Below, one piece after another: positions 56,129-64,000 of a stretch of DNA of 64,000 nt (its first letter is position 1; the number at the start of each line of letters is the position of its first letter). Position numbers and translations under genes: made by a program. Under the pieces are notes generated by a model. The model saw only the letters and a program-made list of their open reading frames with translations. It was not told where the DNA came from and searched no databases. Origin of the DNA: Claveliimonas bilis (GTDB taxonomy: Bacteria > Bacillota > Clostridia > Lachnospirales > Lachnospiraceae); NCBI RefSeq assembly GCF_020892095.1, contig NZ_AP024845.1, positions 1,240,001 through 1,304,000 on the forward strand, in the 5' to 3' direction.

Positions 56129-56580
56129 TCCCGCAGTTCCCTGAAAAACGATTTCATCAGTTCCGAACACTTCTCTTCCAACACCCCTCGCGTTACATCC
56201 GCCTGGTGGTTAAACCTGTCCACCTGAAGAAGATTTAAAACAGAACCTGCGCAGCCTGCTTTCGGATTCATACATCCGATCACTACTCGGTCCATGCGGG
56301 ATTGGATGATTGCCCCCGCACACATCTGACATGGTTCCAGCGTCACATACAAAGTACACCCCTCCAACCGCCAGTCCCCCAGCTTTTTGCTGGCTTTTCG
56401 AATTGCCGTAATCTCCGCATGAGCCAGTGGGTTCTTGTCCGTATTTCTTCTATTATACCCCCTGCTGATAATTTTTCCCTCGTGCACGATCACACATCCG
56501 ATCGGCGTTTCCTCCAGCGCATAGGCCTTCTTCGCCTGCTTCAACGCTTCCTTCATATACTTTTCATCCGTATCTTTCAT
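56101..56580 (-). CDS. tadA: tRNA-specific adenosine deaminase
   Basis: It converts A34 to inosine in tRNA-Arg. The 159-residue protein has the zinc-binding and catalytic NPLAHAEITAIRKA and LEPCQMCAGA. The end EKKKKKEGA overlaps the SRP RNA terminator. The ribosome binding site and start region (GGTGGGTAAAAATGAA on the minus strand) occurs twice, 22 bases apart. Confidence 0.96.
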   Translation of the reverse strand: MKDTDEKYMKEALKQAKKAYALEETPIGCVIVHEGKIISRGYNRRNTDKNPLAHAEITAIRKASKKLGDWRLEGCTLYVTLEPCQMCAGAIIQSRMDRVVIGCMNPKAGCAGSVLNLLQVDRFNHQADVTRGVLEEKCSELMKSFFRELREKKKKKEGA

Positions 56581-56613
56581 TTTTACCCACCACTTTCTTC
56601 ATTTTTACCCACC
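56576..56613. repeat. Duplicated 16-base tadA start region
   Basis: TTCATTTTTACCCACC occurs at 56576-56591 and 56598-56613. On the minus strand each contains a GGTGGG ribosome binding site and an ATG; the upstream ATG is out of frame with tadA. Confidence 0.8.
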
Positions 56614-56620
56614 GATTAGT

Positions 56621-56667
56621 GCAGTTTGGGACGTAACAAAGTTTAACTTTGTTACGTCCCAAACTGC
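56621..56667. terminator. 23-bp perfect inverted repeat
   Basis: Arms 56621-56643 and 56645-56667 are perfect reverse complements around a single T. It sits between the DUF6128-like gene and tadA; the stop codon of the upstream gene touches its end. There is no clear T-run, so it may be a dispersed palindromic repeat acting as a terminator or mRNA stabiliser. Confidence 0.65.
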
Positions 56668-57596
56668 TACCGTTTCACCTGGCGGCACCAGTACCCAAAA
56701 TCATCTTCTTCGTTTTTCTCATCCGCCTCCAGGGCTATCTCATCATCTGCGATCCGCCGGAACTGCGGAAAGCCAAATGCTTCTGCCGCCTGGGCCTCTC
56801 TGGCATGATACACGCCCGGAACCCCCAGCAAACACTGTTCTCCTTCTTCTATCAGGAGAAGATGATGATAATTGTAATACCCATGCAGCAGGAAACTATT
56901 ATTGGCAAGCCGCCATTCGCATCGTTTCAGCCCTGCAATATCCTGGCGCTGGATCTTGATATACCGAACCCCATCTGACGAAGACCGAGATCCCTCCTCC
57001 GATCCCCTCTCTTCTGCTTTTCCTTCTTCCTCGCCGGTATCTATCCAATCATCCTCTGACATCTCGCCATCCATCTCTTCCTCACATACTTCATCTTCCT
57101 GCGTCCGGATCTGTTCTTCTTCGGCCTTTCTCTGTGTCATCTCTAAAATATCCGGTTCCGGATCTTCTTTCCACGGCCGCATTTGTTCCACAGCTGCCGG
57201 AGTATCATCCCATACTGCTGCAAACCGCCTTTTGCTTCCGTTTTCCAGAATAACGCCTTCAATACGAGAATAATTTTCCCGCCTTCCCGTATCTTCAGGA
57301 GTAAAAAAAAGTCGATAATTGACTGCCGGATTTACATGTTCAATGTCCCCCTGCCAGATCCCGATGCATTGTCCTCCTTTTAAATAAAAAATATAGACTT
57401 TCAACGTCTTATCTTCTGCAAGGTGAAGCCCCTTTCCATGAATATGTACCACCGTATTTTCATCCTGCTGTTCTACCTTGACAAATCCTACATTTCGGAT
57501 TCGCTGTCCATTCTGGTATTCATACAAATAGCGAATAAACCGTTTCAAACCTCCACTTCCATTCTTTGTTTGGTTATCACAATCTATTCGCCACAC
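56667..57596 (-). CDS. DUF6128-like protein
   Basis: A 309-residue cytosolic protein. The N-terminal domain (FIRYLYEYQNGQRIRNVGFV, about 20-140) is beta-rich. A very acidic linker follows (about 150-215), then a C-terminal domain of about 90 residues (WRLANNSFLLHGYYNYHHLL). I know it only as a family of unknown function in Lachnospiraceae. A start nearer residue 18 is possible. Confidence 0.7.
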   Translation of the reverse strand: MWRIDCDNQTKNGSGGLKRFIRYLYEYQNGQRIRNVGFVKVEQQDENTVVHIHGKGLHLAEDKTLKVYIFYLKGGQCIGIWQGDIEHVNPAVNYRLFFTPEDTGRRENYSRIEGVILENGSKRRFAAVWDDTPAAVEQMRPWKEDPEPDILEMTQRKAEEEQIRTQEDEVCEEEMDGEMSEDDWIDTGEEEGKAEERGSEEGSRSSSDGVRYIKIQRQDIAGLKRCEWRLANNSFLLHGYYNYHHLLLIEEGEQCLLGVPGVYHAREAQAAEAFGFPQFRRIADDEIALEADEKNEEDDFGYWCRQVKR

Positions 57597-57616
57597 CCAC
57601 GGAAAATGCCTCTTCC

Positions 57617-59035
57617 TTACAGAATCGCTTTCAGCTCCTGATAAAGCCGCTTTGCGTAACTGTCTGTCATGCCGCAGATATAATCTGTAACAAGCAGCAG
57701 CCTAAGATAGAGTTTTTCCACGTCCGTTTTTCCTTTTGCATGATAATGATAGGCATTTTTGTAGTTACTGGATATGAAGGAAACCATCCTCTCATCAATG
57801 GAATCCAGCTCTTCTCCCGGATCATCATATTTGATGATCGCACTCACAAAACAGTCCATCAGATAATCGATCATAACCGCTTCTGCCACCTCCATCCGGT
57901 AAATGGGCCTGGAGGTAAAAACCTGCTGATAAGCCATTCTTCCCAGCAGTTTCATCAGCTCTTCTGCAAAGGTCCCATAAAACAGGTCATGTTTATAGGT
58001 ACCCTCCATAATTTCTTTATAGTTGGATGTAAATCCAAAGGTCGCGCATGATATGAGGAATCCCTGCGCTCTTACGATCCAGTTCTTAACCGCATATTCC
58101 TCCGGATTTCTTACCTTCTTTTCCAATCCTCTTTCATATAACTGGGCTAATTTCTGTGCTGGATTAAAAGAAACTTTTTCATTTTTATTATTATTTTCAA
58201 GTTTCTCCAGTTCCTGTAGCAGAAAATAGTAGGAAATGAAGCCTTTTATAAACGCGTCTTCGATGTCTGCCGTTTTGTAGGCTATGTCGTCCGCCGCTTC
58301 CAAAATGAATGTCAGGGGATGCCTGCAGCCATTTGTCCCTGTGGCCTGCTGTATTTCGCGGAACATATCTTCATCCGCATAGTAGTAGCCCATCTTCTTC
58401 TCTTTAATATCTTCCGAATCCTCCCGAATCCCCACCGAGGGAACTGGATATTTTACGATCGTATTCAAAAGAGCATAGGTCAGATTCATCCCGTTTTCAT
58501 CAACCAGGAAATGAAGCTTGGTCACCAGCCGAAGCGCCTGGGCATTCCCTTCAAAATGATAAAAGTCCTCTTTCATCTGTTCCGTCAGCACATCTTCTAT
58601 CAGCTTCCCATGAAAAGTAAGCTTTGAAAGATTCCTCCGAAACCATTCCCGTATAGCTGTTTCTCCGAAATGTCCAAAGGGCGGGTTCCCAATGTCATGG
58701 ATCAATCCGGCACACTGAAGAATATTGCAGATATCCTCTTTCATCTGCGGGGTAAACTCCGGGTCCTTTTTATATGCAAGAATATTTTCCCCGATGTTTT
58801 GTCCCAATGATTTCGCCAGAGACGACACTTCTAGAGAATGCGTCAGTCTCGTTCTGATAAAATCACTTTTATCCAAAGGAAATACCTGCGTCTTATCCTG
58901 CAGCCTCCTAAAAGAAGCACTGCCAATAATGCGGTGGTAATCCTTCTCAAATTCACTTCGCAAATCTGTTGATCTGCCATATTTTCTGCTGCTCTCTCTG
59001 CTTCTTTGCGGCGACAAAAGCTGTTCCCATTTCAC
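57617..59035 (-). CDS. dgt: dGTP triphosphohydrolase
   Basis: An HD-domain nucleotidase that splits dGTP to deoxyguanosine and triphosphate. The core motifs are SFRRLQDKTQVFPLD, RLTHSLEVSSLAKSL, GLIHDIGNPPFGHFGE (metal-binding HD) and ADDIAYKTADIEDA. About 472 residues from the GTG at 59035 (VKWEQLLSPQR), which fits the family N-terminus; an in-frame TTG at 59074 is also possible. Confidence 0.93.
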   Translation of the reverse strand: MKWEQLLSPQRSRESSRKYGRSTDLRSEFEKDYHRIIGSASFRRLQDKTQVFPLDKSDFIRTRLTHSLEVSSLAKSLGQNIGENILAYKKDPEFTPQMKEDICNILQCAGLIHDIGNPPFGHFGETAIREWFRRNLSKLTFHGKLIEDVLTEQMKEDFYHFEGNAQALRLVTKLHFLVDENGMNLTYALLNTIVKYPVPSVGIREDSEDIKEKKMGYYYADEDMFREIQQATGTNGCRHPLTFILEAADDIAYKTADIEDAFIKGFISYYFLLQELEKLENNNKNEKVSFNPAQKLAQLYERGLEKKVRNPEEYAVKNWIVRAQGFLISCATFGFTSNYKEIMEGTYKHDLFYGTFAEELMKLLGRMAYQQVFTSRPIYRMEVAEAVMIDYLMDCFVSAIIKYDDPGEELDSIDERMVSFISSNYKNAYHYHAKGKTDVEKLYLRLLLVTDYICGMTDSYAKRLYQELKAIL

Positions 59036-59096
59036 CGAATACCGCACCGCCTTTCCTGTTTCCTCCAAAAGCAAATCCTACCTTTTGCTCTTCCCG

Positions 59097-60125
59097 TTAA
59101 TCTAAATAAATCGGAGGCTCATAATCATTTCCAAGCAACGCTTTCTTTCTCTCCTGATATCCCAGGAAAGCCCATTCTGTCATATCTGTCCACTGGTGGT
59201 TGCTCCTGTTATAGACCTGTACATATCCAATTCGTTTCGGATGCATACGCACAGTATTTGTCTCATATTCATGGCCGGTATAAGGATTTACCTCGCCTTT
59301 TTCCAAATCCTCTTCCTCCGGATCCCCCGGCAGATCCATCTCACCTTCTGCCTGTCTGTTTTCTATTTCTTCTTCCGAACTATTCTGCTCCTTACTCTCC
59401 CGGTCTTTTTCCTCCGTTCCATCTGACAACGCTTCTGATATTTCATCGGAAACTTCCATGGCATTTTCTTCTTTTTCTTCCTGCACTTCCTGTTCCGTCT
59501 TTGCGTCTTCTTTTCTTACTCTTCTCTGGAAGAAATCTCTCCAGCTTCCTCTCTGCTTTTTAACCGGTTTTTCACTTTCCTGTACCACTTCTTTCTGCAG
59601 CTCTTCCTGTGGCTCATCTTCCTTCTCCTCTGCCTCTTCCCGGATCGTCTCCTGGGGTTCTTCTTCCGGTATTACCTCATCCGGTTCCGAATCATCTGCC
59701 GCTGCAATGTCTGCTTCCGGTTCTTCTGTTTCCGGAGCTGTTTCCAACTCATCCAGGCTATGATGAATATCCATCAGCTCTCCGATTGTAATATCTCTTT
59801 CCGCCGGAATTTTCTTCTCTTTTCTTTTCTTCTTTTTGGCAAGCAAAGTAAGCTCCGCCTCCGTCGGCGCAGCCTGTCTGTTTTCCTTTTCTTCCTCTGC
59901 CTTGGCTTCCCCTAAAATACTAAGATGGAACGGGCATTCCAGAATTTCGGCAATCATGCGCATATCCTGCTCCTGGAAATTATCCCTTCCCAAACGCTGA
60001 GTCAGATTCTGCCGGGACATCTTCTTCCCGGTCCGCTCTTCAATTATCTCTGCGAGTTCTTTGATCGTCATGCCTTTTCGGCTTAAGATAATTTTGACCT
60101 GTTCTCCGAATGTAAGATCTAACAT
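59097..60125 (-). CDS. HTH protein with long acidic region
   Basis: A 342-residue protein. The N-terminal HTH of XRE type (about 5-70: MTIKELAEIIEERTGKKMSR, QNLTQRLG) is followed by a strongly acidic, Glu-rich, low-complexity stretch (about 110-285). A conserved-looking C-terminal part ends it (HEYETNTVRMHPKRIGYVQV, NHQWTDMTEWAFLGYQERK). GGAGGA precedes the ATG. The acidic middle may mimic DNA or be disordered. Function unknown. Confidence 0.8.
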   Translation of the reverse strand: MLDLTFGEQVKIILSRKGMTIKELAEIIEERTGKKMSRQNLTQRLGRDNFQEQDMRMIAEILECPFHLSILGEAKAEEEKENRQAAPTEAELTLLAKKKKRKEKKIPAERDITIGELMDIHHSLDELETAPETEEPEADIAAADDSEPDEVIPEEEPQETIREEAEEKEDEPQEELQKEVVQESEKPVKKQRGSWRDFFQRRVRKEDAKTEQEVQEEKEENAMEVSDEISEALSDGTEEKDRESKEQNSSEEEIENRQAEGEMDLPGDPEEEDLEKGEVNPYTGHEYETNTVRMHPKRIGYVQVYNRSNHQWTDMTEWAFLGYQERKKALLGNDYEPPIYLD

Positions 60126-60254
60126 GATATTCCTCCTTATTCAATTGAAATATACTCTCCCTGAAGGTCTACAATTTTTCTTTAGTAAACTTTTTTATTT
60201 CTTCATAAACCTATCTTTTTCCCATAAATATTTTATCAAAACATAAGATATCCG

Positions 60255-60896
60255 TCAATCCGGGATTTCGCTTTCCAGCTCTGTCACTTGTATTTCCGCA
60301 AACTGATCCGATGTACTGCACACCGCCATTTTAGCGTTTACACCGTCCACCTGATATTCTTTATAAAAAAATCTTTCCGGAAATTCCTCCGGCTTTTTCA
60401 CAAGTACCGGATGATCTTCTTTGTCAAATTCTATCTCAAATTTTCTTGTATCAAGCTTCATTCCCAGGCGCACCGCTTTCATAAAGCTTTCTTTCAGCAC
60501 CCAATACCTGAAAAATGCATCCGCCCGGTTCCTGTCGCCATCCTGTTTTTGAATATGTGCCATCTCCCCCGGACAAAAAAATCTTTCCGCCACCTTCATC
60601 CTTGCTTCTTTGACCGTTTCAATATCGCATCCGACCATTTCCCCCTCCCGGTCAGAGGCACTGCAAAGGACATACTTCCCAGAGTGAGACAAGTTAAAAG
60701 TTTCTTCTCCACTCCAGCCGTAATAAGATTTCATTTTCTCCCATAAAATCCAGGCTCCCACACTCTGGGCACGGTCCATCGGAAACCGGAGCCTGTCTGC
60801 TTTCCTTTTTCGTTCTTCCGGCACAAGCTCATAAAATTTCTTAAAGCACTTCTCTTCCGTCAATTTTGAAATATCTGCAAGCCATGTGTAGATCAT
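60255..60896 (-). CDS. Sfp-type 4'-phosphopantetheinyl transferase
   Basis: It moves phosphopantetheine from CoA to a carrier protein. The 213-residue protein has NLSHSGKYVLCS, GCDIET (Mg-binding Asp) and RYWVLKESFMKA, in Sfp/Gsp order. The Sfp type usually serves secondary-metabolite or lysine-type carriers rather than AcpP. No carrier-protein gene is visible in the window. It overlaps the metallopeptidase gene by four bases. Confidence 0.92.
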   Translation of the reverse strand: MIYTWLADISKLTEEKCFKKFYELVPEERKRKADRLRFPMDRAQSVGAWILWEKMKSYYGWSGEETFNLSHSGKYVLCSASDREGEMVGCDIETVKEARMKVAERFFCPGEMAHIQKQDGDRNRADAFFRYWVLKESFMKAVRLGMKLDTRKFEIEFDKEDHPVLVKKPEEFPERFFYKEYQVDGVNAKMAVCSTSDQFAEIQVTELESEIPD

Positions 60897-61444
60897 ACTC
60901 CTGACTCCCTCAACCTCTTTCTTCTTATCTTCCAGTCCGGAAGAAATTTTGTCATATAATTCTGGAAACGCTGATTATGGCTTGGCTCGATCAAATGGCA
61001 CAGCTCATGCACCAGCACATATTCCAGACACTCTTCCGGACAGAAAATCAGCTTTGTATTCAGTCTGATCTTTCCTGTCCTCGGCGTACAGCTGCCCCAT
61101 CTCGTCTTCATCCATCTAAAGGTCCACCCGGAAGCGTGTACTCCCATAACCGGCTCCCACTTTTTCGCATATTGCAGTACCTGTTTTTTCATTTTCTCAA
61201 TCTGCCCCTTTGTGGGCTGCCCTGCCTCTCCTTTTCCTGCCTGCACCCTCATCTTCTCCTGATGGAGCCTGATCCATTCCTCTTTTGAGTCCACAAATTT
61301 TTTAATCCGTCCAGAAGGTGTTCCTTTCGGCGCAGTCACAAGCACCTCCCCTGCCGGAGGTCTGATATACAGATTAATATTCTTAATCCTGCGATACTCT
61401 ATCTGCACAGGAATACCATTCAGATCATATATCATACTGCTCAT
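60893..61444 (-). CDS. YgjP-like (DUF45) metallopeptidase
   Basis: A 183-residue protein with the zinc motif YVLVHELCHLIEPSHNQRF near 140 and the family's FRWMKTRWGSCTPRTGKIRL just before it. Members are M48-like or wss/Wlm-related; substrate unknown. AAGGAG precedes the ATG at 61444, which overlaps the GH2 gene end by 20 bases. Confidence 0.9.
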   Translation of the reverse strand: MSSMIYDLNGIPVQIEYRRIKNINLYIRPPAGEVLVTAPKGTPSGRIKKFVDSKEEWIRLHQEKMRVQAGKGEAGQPTKGQIEKMKKQVLQYAKKWEPVMGVHASGWTFRWMKTRWGSCTPRTGKIRLNTKLIFCPEECLEYVLVHELCHLIEPSHNQRFQNYMTKFLPDWKIRRKRLRESGV

Positions 61445-63173
61445 TCCACTCCTTCAAAACTTCTTCCTCTATTTTCAGCATTTCTCTGTCATAGGTATAA
61501 ATTCCATTTACTTCTTCCTCCACATCAGAAAGCTGGGTGTAAATGGTCACAGACAGTCCCTCCGCCAGTTTCGGAATAATCTGTTTCCGCATCAATTGTG
61601 AATATCCCCGTGTCAGTTCTCTTTTACTTCCGAAAATACGGTATCCATATACTTTACTGTACATGCTGTGTTCCCGAACCCTCCAGCAGTAACCGCCAAA
61701 TTCTGTCAGCGCAGTAATCCTCTTGTCTGCTCTAAGTTTCAACTCAAAGAAATAATTATGGATACTCCGGAAATCTCCACCGGCCTGATCAAACCAGCCG
61801 CTGGCCTGATCCACCAAACGTGTTTCATCCTGTTCCCTGGCAGCCGCCGTAATCTCTTTCGCATCGAACTGCCCCCAACCTTCATTGAAAAGGACCCATG
61901 TAATGATAGACGGATGATTCTGCAGAAGCCGGATAGTCTCTTTCATTTCTTCTACAAAAATTTCCCGGCTTTTCCCTTCTCTTCTCCCAAGGAGCCCATA
62001 TGTACGATCCGTCACACGCAGATTTATTTTTTCAAATGCATTTGCCATGTAAGTGACATACCAGCGCTTGTACGGACGGCCTCCGCAGACCATATCCTGC
62101 CACACCAGCATTCCCAGGCGGTCACAGTGATAATACCAGCGTTCCGGCTCAATCTTAATGTGCTTGCGGAGCATATTGAATCCCAGTCGCTTCATCTCTT
62201 TAATATCAAATTCCAACGCTTCATCGGTCGGCGCAGTATAGAGTCCATCCGGCCAGTATCCCTGATCCAGCACTCCCTTCTGCAGATATGGACGGTTGTT
62301 TAAAAACGGCCTTAAAATACCTTTCTCATCCTTTTTGGCCGAGATCTTGCGCATAGCAAAATAACTGTCCACTGTATCTTCTCCAAATGTAACTGTCATC
62401 TGATACAGAAACGGATCTTCCGGACTCCAGGGATGCATCTCTTGAATCGGAATCTGTAAAGGGACCCCTGCTTCCCCTTTAGCTTCTACAGGCTGCATTT
62501 CCTCCGAAGAAATTTCCACTGTAAATCTTCCACCCCTGTTAGAACACACCGTTATTTCAATCATTTCTTCATCAAATAGAGGTGTAGTCTTTATCTCTGT
62601 AATATATCGGCCGGGAACCTGCTCCATCCATACGGTCTGCCAGATTCCGCTCTGTGCAGTATAAAACATTCCGCCTTTCGCAAGTTTCTGCTTTCCCCGG
62701 CTGTAATAGGAGTGATCCGTAAAATCTCTTACTGCCACTAAAAGCTCATTTTCTCCTTCTTTCAGGGCATCTGTTACATCTGCAGTAAAGGGCAGATATC
62801 CGCCAAGGTGTTTCGTTACCAATATCTTATTTATATATACAGCCGCAAACTGATCCACCGCACCGAAATGCAGAAGCCATCTTTTCCCATTCTCTTTTCT
62901 CACTTCCCGGGGCAGGATCCTTTTGTACCACAGCACCTGCCTTGGCCGAAGCTGCCTTTCCACTCCGGAAAGAGGCGCCTCCGGAGAAAACGGCACCAGT
63001 ATTTTCCCGTCAAATCGGTCCGGAATACGCTTCGTCCCCATGATAGCATAGTCCCAGAATCCATTGAGATTCAGATAGCTTTCCCGTTTCATGGAAGGCC
63101 GGGGATATTCCTGCAGCACCTGGCCTTGGCTTTCCTTAACCTGATCGGTCCATCTTGTTTTTAACTTTTTCAT
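61425..63173 (-). CDS. Glycoside hydrolase family 2 (beta-galactosidase/glucuronidase-like)
   Basis: A 582-residue intracellular GH2 enzyme: sugar-binding jelly-roll (about 30-190), Ig-like domain (about 190-280), TIM barrel. Acid/base Glu 431 in LFNEGWGQ and nucleophile Glu 491 in LTEFGGY are present. It lacks the E. coli LacZ C-terminal domains, so a beta-glucuronidase, beta-mannosidase or small beta-galactosidase is more likely. AAAGGAGG precedes the ATG at 63173. Confidence 0.92.
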   Translation of the reverse strand: MKKLKTRWTDQVKESQGQVLQEYPRPSMKRESYLNLNGFWDYAIMGTKRIPDRFDGKILVPFSPEAPLSGVERQLRPRQVLWYKRILPREVRKENGKRWLLHFGAVDQFAAVYINKILVTKHLGGYLPFTADVTDALKEGENELLVAVRDFTDHSYYSRGKQKLAKGGMFYTAQSGIWQTVWMEQVPGRYITEIKTTPLFDEEMIEITVCSNRGGRFTVEISSEEMQPVEAKGEAGVPLQIPIQEMHPWSPEDPFLYQMTVTFGEDTVDSYFAMRKISAKKDEKGILRPFLNNRPYLQKGVLDQGYWPDGLYTAPTDEALEFDIKEMKRLGFNMLRKHIKIEPERWYYHCDRLGMLVWQDMVCGGRPYKRWYVTYMANAFEKINLRVTDRTYGLLGRREGKSREIFVEEMKETIRLLQNHPSIITWVLFNEGWGQFDAKEITAAAREQDETRLVDQASGWFDQAGGDFRSIHNYFFELKLRADKRITALTEFGGYCWRVREHSMYSKVYGYRIFGSKRELTRGYSQLMRKQIIPKLAEGLSVTIYTQLSDVEEEVNGIYTYDREMLKIEEEVLKEWNEQYDI

Positions 63174-63250
63174 GTGCTGCCTCCTTTGCCTCTCGTCGTT
63201 TTCCTTATTATAACGGATATGCCGGAACCTCACAAGTAAGACCTCTCCAC

Positions 63251-63457
63251 TCGCCATGCCACCTCAACTATGGCTCCGCCATACTCTCGGTCCCGGGCTC
63301 TCGCCCTAAACCAGATTTTCTTTCCTCGCCATGCCACCTCAACTATGGCTCCGCCATACTCTCGGTCCCGGGCTCTCGCCCTAAACCAGATTTTCTTTCC
63401 TCGCCATGCCACCTCGACTATGGCTCCGCCATACTCTCGGTCCCGGGCTCTCGCCCT
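63251..63457. repeat. Three tandem 75-bp repeats
   Basis: Near-identical units start at 63251, 63326 and 63401 (TCGCCATGCCACCTC), the third ending early and differing at a few bases. Each contains TATGGC/GCCATA and CCCGGG-centred inverted repeats. The 75-base period keeps reading frames open on both strands, which makes false genes. Too short and GC-rich for CRISPR, with no spacers. Confidence 0.9.
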
Positions 63458-63465
63458 ATAAAAAT

Positions 63466-63530
63466 CTTCAAAAACAGCCAGCCCCGCTTTTGCTCGTGCA
63501 AGCACGGCAAAGTGGGGCTGGCTGTTTTTT
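63466..63530. terminator. Bidirectional terminator after atpC
   Basis: AAAAACAGCCAGCCCC pairs with GGGGCTGGCTGTTTTT, a stem of about 16 bp with an inner GCTTT/AAAG extension. T-runs flank it on both strands. It ends the F-ATPase operon on the minus strand. Confidence 0.93.
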
Positions 63531-63554
63531 CGCTTTTTGCATGGCTTGTTGCCA

Positions 63555-63971
63555 TCAGATATTCCAATGCTTATGTTTTGATGTTTTGAGGCGGGCCATG
63601 GCTCTTGCGAGGGATGCCTGTGACAAGTAGTATTCCTGAAGGCTTTGTTTGTGGCGCAGTCGTTCTTCTGCTCTTTGTTTTGCCTCTTCTGCTCTTTTGA
63701 CATCTATTTCTTCGGGCCGTTCTGCCGCATTGACGAGGACGGAAACCCGGTTGTTGATGATTTCTGCAAATCCCTGTGACACTGCTGCCGTAATCCATTC
63801 CCCTTCCGGAGTTTTCAGGTGCAGTTCGCCAATTTCTACTGCCACGACCATATTTTCATGGTGGGCCAGTACGCTGAACTGTCCGTCCTCAATAGGAAGG
63901 ATCAAATTTTCGCATTGCCCGTCATAAAAAATTTTATCACTGGATATAACTCTTAGATGAAATGTTTTCAT
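63555..63971 (-). CDS. atpC: F-type ATP synthase epsilon subunit
   Basis: A 138-residue subunit: an N-terminal beta-sandwich (about 1-85: VISSDKIFYDG, LPIEDGQFSVLAHHENMVV) and a C-terminal pair of helices (KRAEEAKQRAEERLR, LARAMARLKTSKHK) that can inhibit rotation. It is the usual last gene of an atp operon, here with atpD just before it. Confidence 0.96.
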   Translation of the reverse strand: MKTFHLRVISSDKIFYDGQCENLILPIEDGQFSVLAHHENMVVAVEIGELHLKTPEGEWITAAVSQGFAEIINNRVSVLVNAAERPEEIDVKRAEEAKQRAEERLRHKQSLQEYYLSQASLARAMARLKTSKHKHWNI

Positions 63972-63977
63972 AAGCGC

Positions 63978-64000
63978 TTACTCCTTCGCTTCCGCCTTTG
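63978..64000 (-). CDS. atpD: F-type ATP synthase beta subunit, last codons
   Basis: The last six codons read KAEAKE before TAA at 63978-63980, six bases before the atpC start. This is a typical AtpD C-terminus; the rest is beyond the window. The identity follows from operon order. Confidence 0.7.

Noticed and set aside
63251-63457. CRISPR array
   Set aside because: Units are contiguous without unique spacers and there are no cas genes.
63230-63703. Open frames on both strands through the 75-bp repeats
   Set aside because: The repeat length is a multiple of three, which keeps frames open by chance. The translated repeats match no protein and the frame overlaps atpC and a terminator.

Overview
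The window looks like a mid-GC Firmicute of the family Lachnospiraceae (Blautia / Mediterraneibacter type). The basis is the gene content and order: a nine-gene V-type ATPase operon, a VanW/YoaR-like protein, a DUF4080 radical SAM protein, a large Alu-domain SRP RNA, a SAM-I riboswitch before metK, and several small families typical of this group. This placement is inferred from family resemblance, not from a marker-gene alignment. Nearly all genes lie on the minus strand.

Region 1 (1-14768, leaving the left edge): one co-directional operon of 14 genes, mostly overlapping or a few bases apart, with a good sigma-70 promoter at 14862-14890 whose -10 lies inside an 18-bp perfect palindrome. In transcription order it encodes a small XRE regulator, two GT2 glycosyltransferases with C-terminal membrane segments, a PaaK/CapK-like adenylate-forming enzyme, a third GT2, a GT4, a radical SAM protein, a geranylgeranyl-reductase-like flavoprotein, a GH36/raffinose-synthase-like enzyme, an APH/choline-kinase-fold kinase, a type I isopentenyl diphosphate isomerase, a UbiA prenyltransferase and two related radical SAM enzymes. 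I read this as a dedicated pathway for a glycosylated, prenylated (perhaps prenyl-reduced) lipid or small molecule. I do not recognise a named pathway, and this is the best candidate here for an undescribed system.

Region 2 (about 14990-25275): an accessory segment. It holds an AbiF-like promoter plus structured RNA with only the first 40 codons of the Abi_2 protein left, joined to an oppositely facing 35-codon 5' fragment of another gene. Next come a small membrane protein and a 1502-residue secreted protein with an HExxH metalloprotease-like region and a papain-like peptidase whose catalytic Cys segment lies after its His and Asn. An XRE-membrane regulator and two abutting group IIC introns follow, the upstream one sitting right behind the lysS terminator.

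Region 3 (25276-41526): housekeeping genes. lysS (fused to a C-terminal tRNA-binding domain), greA, dusB, coaX, a DUF6145-like gene, birA, argF, a SpoU methyltransferase, a Ktr/Trk-type K+ uptake pair, a two-component system, metK under a SAM-I riboswitch, murA, a structured direct repeat with stem covariation, aroK and a small conserved protein.

Region 4 (41653-50506): the V-type ATPase operon (G/H-like, I, K, E, C, F, A, B, D). The K subunit carries the Na+-binding residues known from Enterococcus NtpK.

Region 5 (50675-64000): trmL, a HypE/PurM-C-like protein, a VanW protein, a 34-residue membrane peptide, a DUF4080 radical SAM gene, SRP RNA (the main plus-strand gene outside region 2), tadA, DUF6128-like, dGTPase, an HTH/acidic protein, an Sfp-type PPTase, a YgjP-type metallopeptidase, a GH2 enzyme, a triple 75-bp repeat, and the end of an F-type ATPase operon (atpC and the last codons of atpD). 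The organism therefore appears to have both V- and F-type ATPases.
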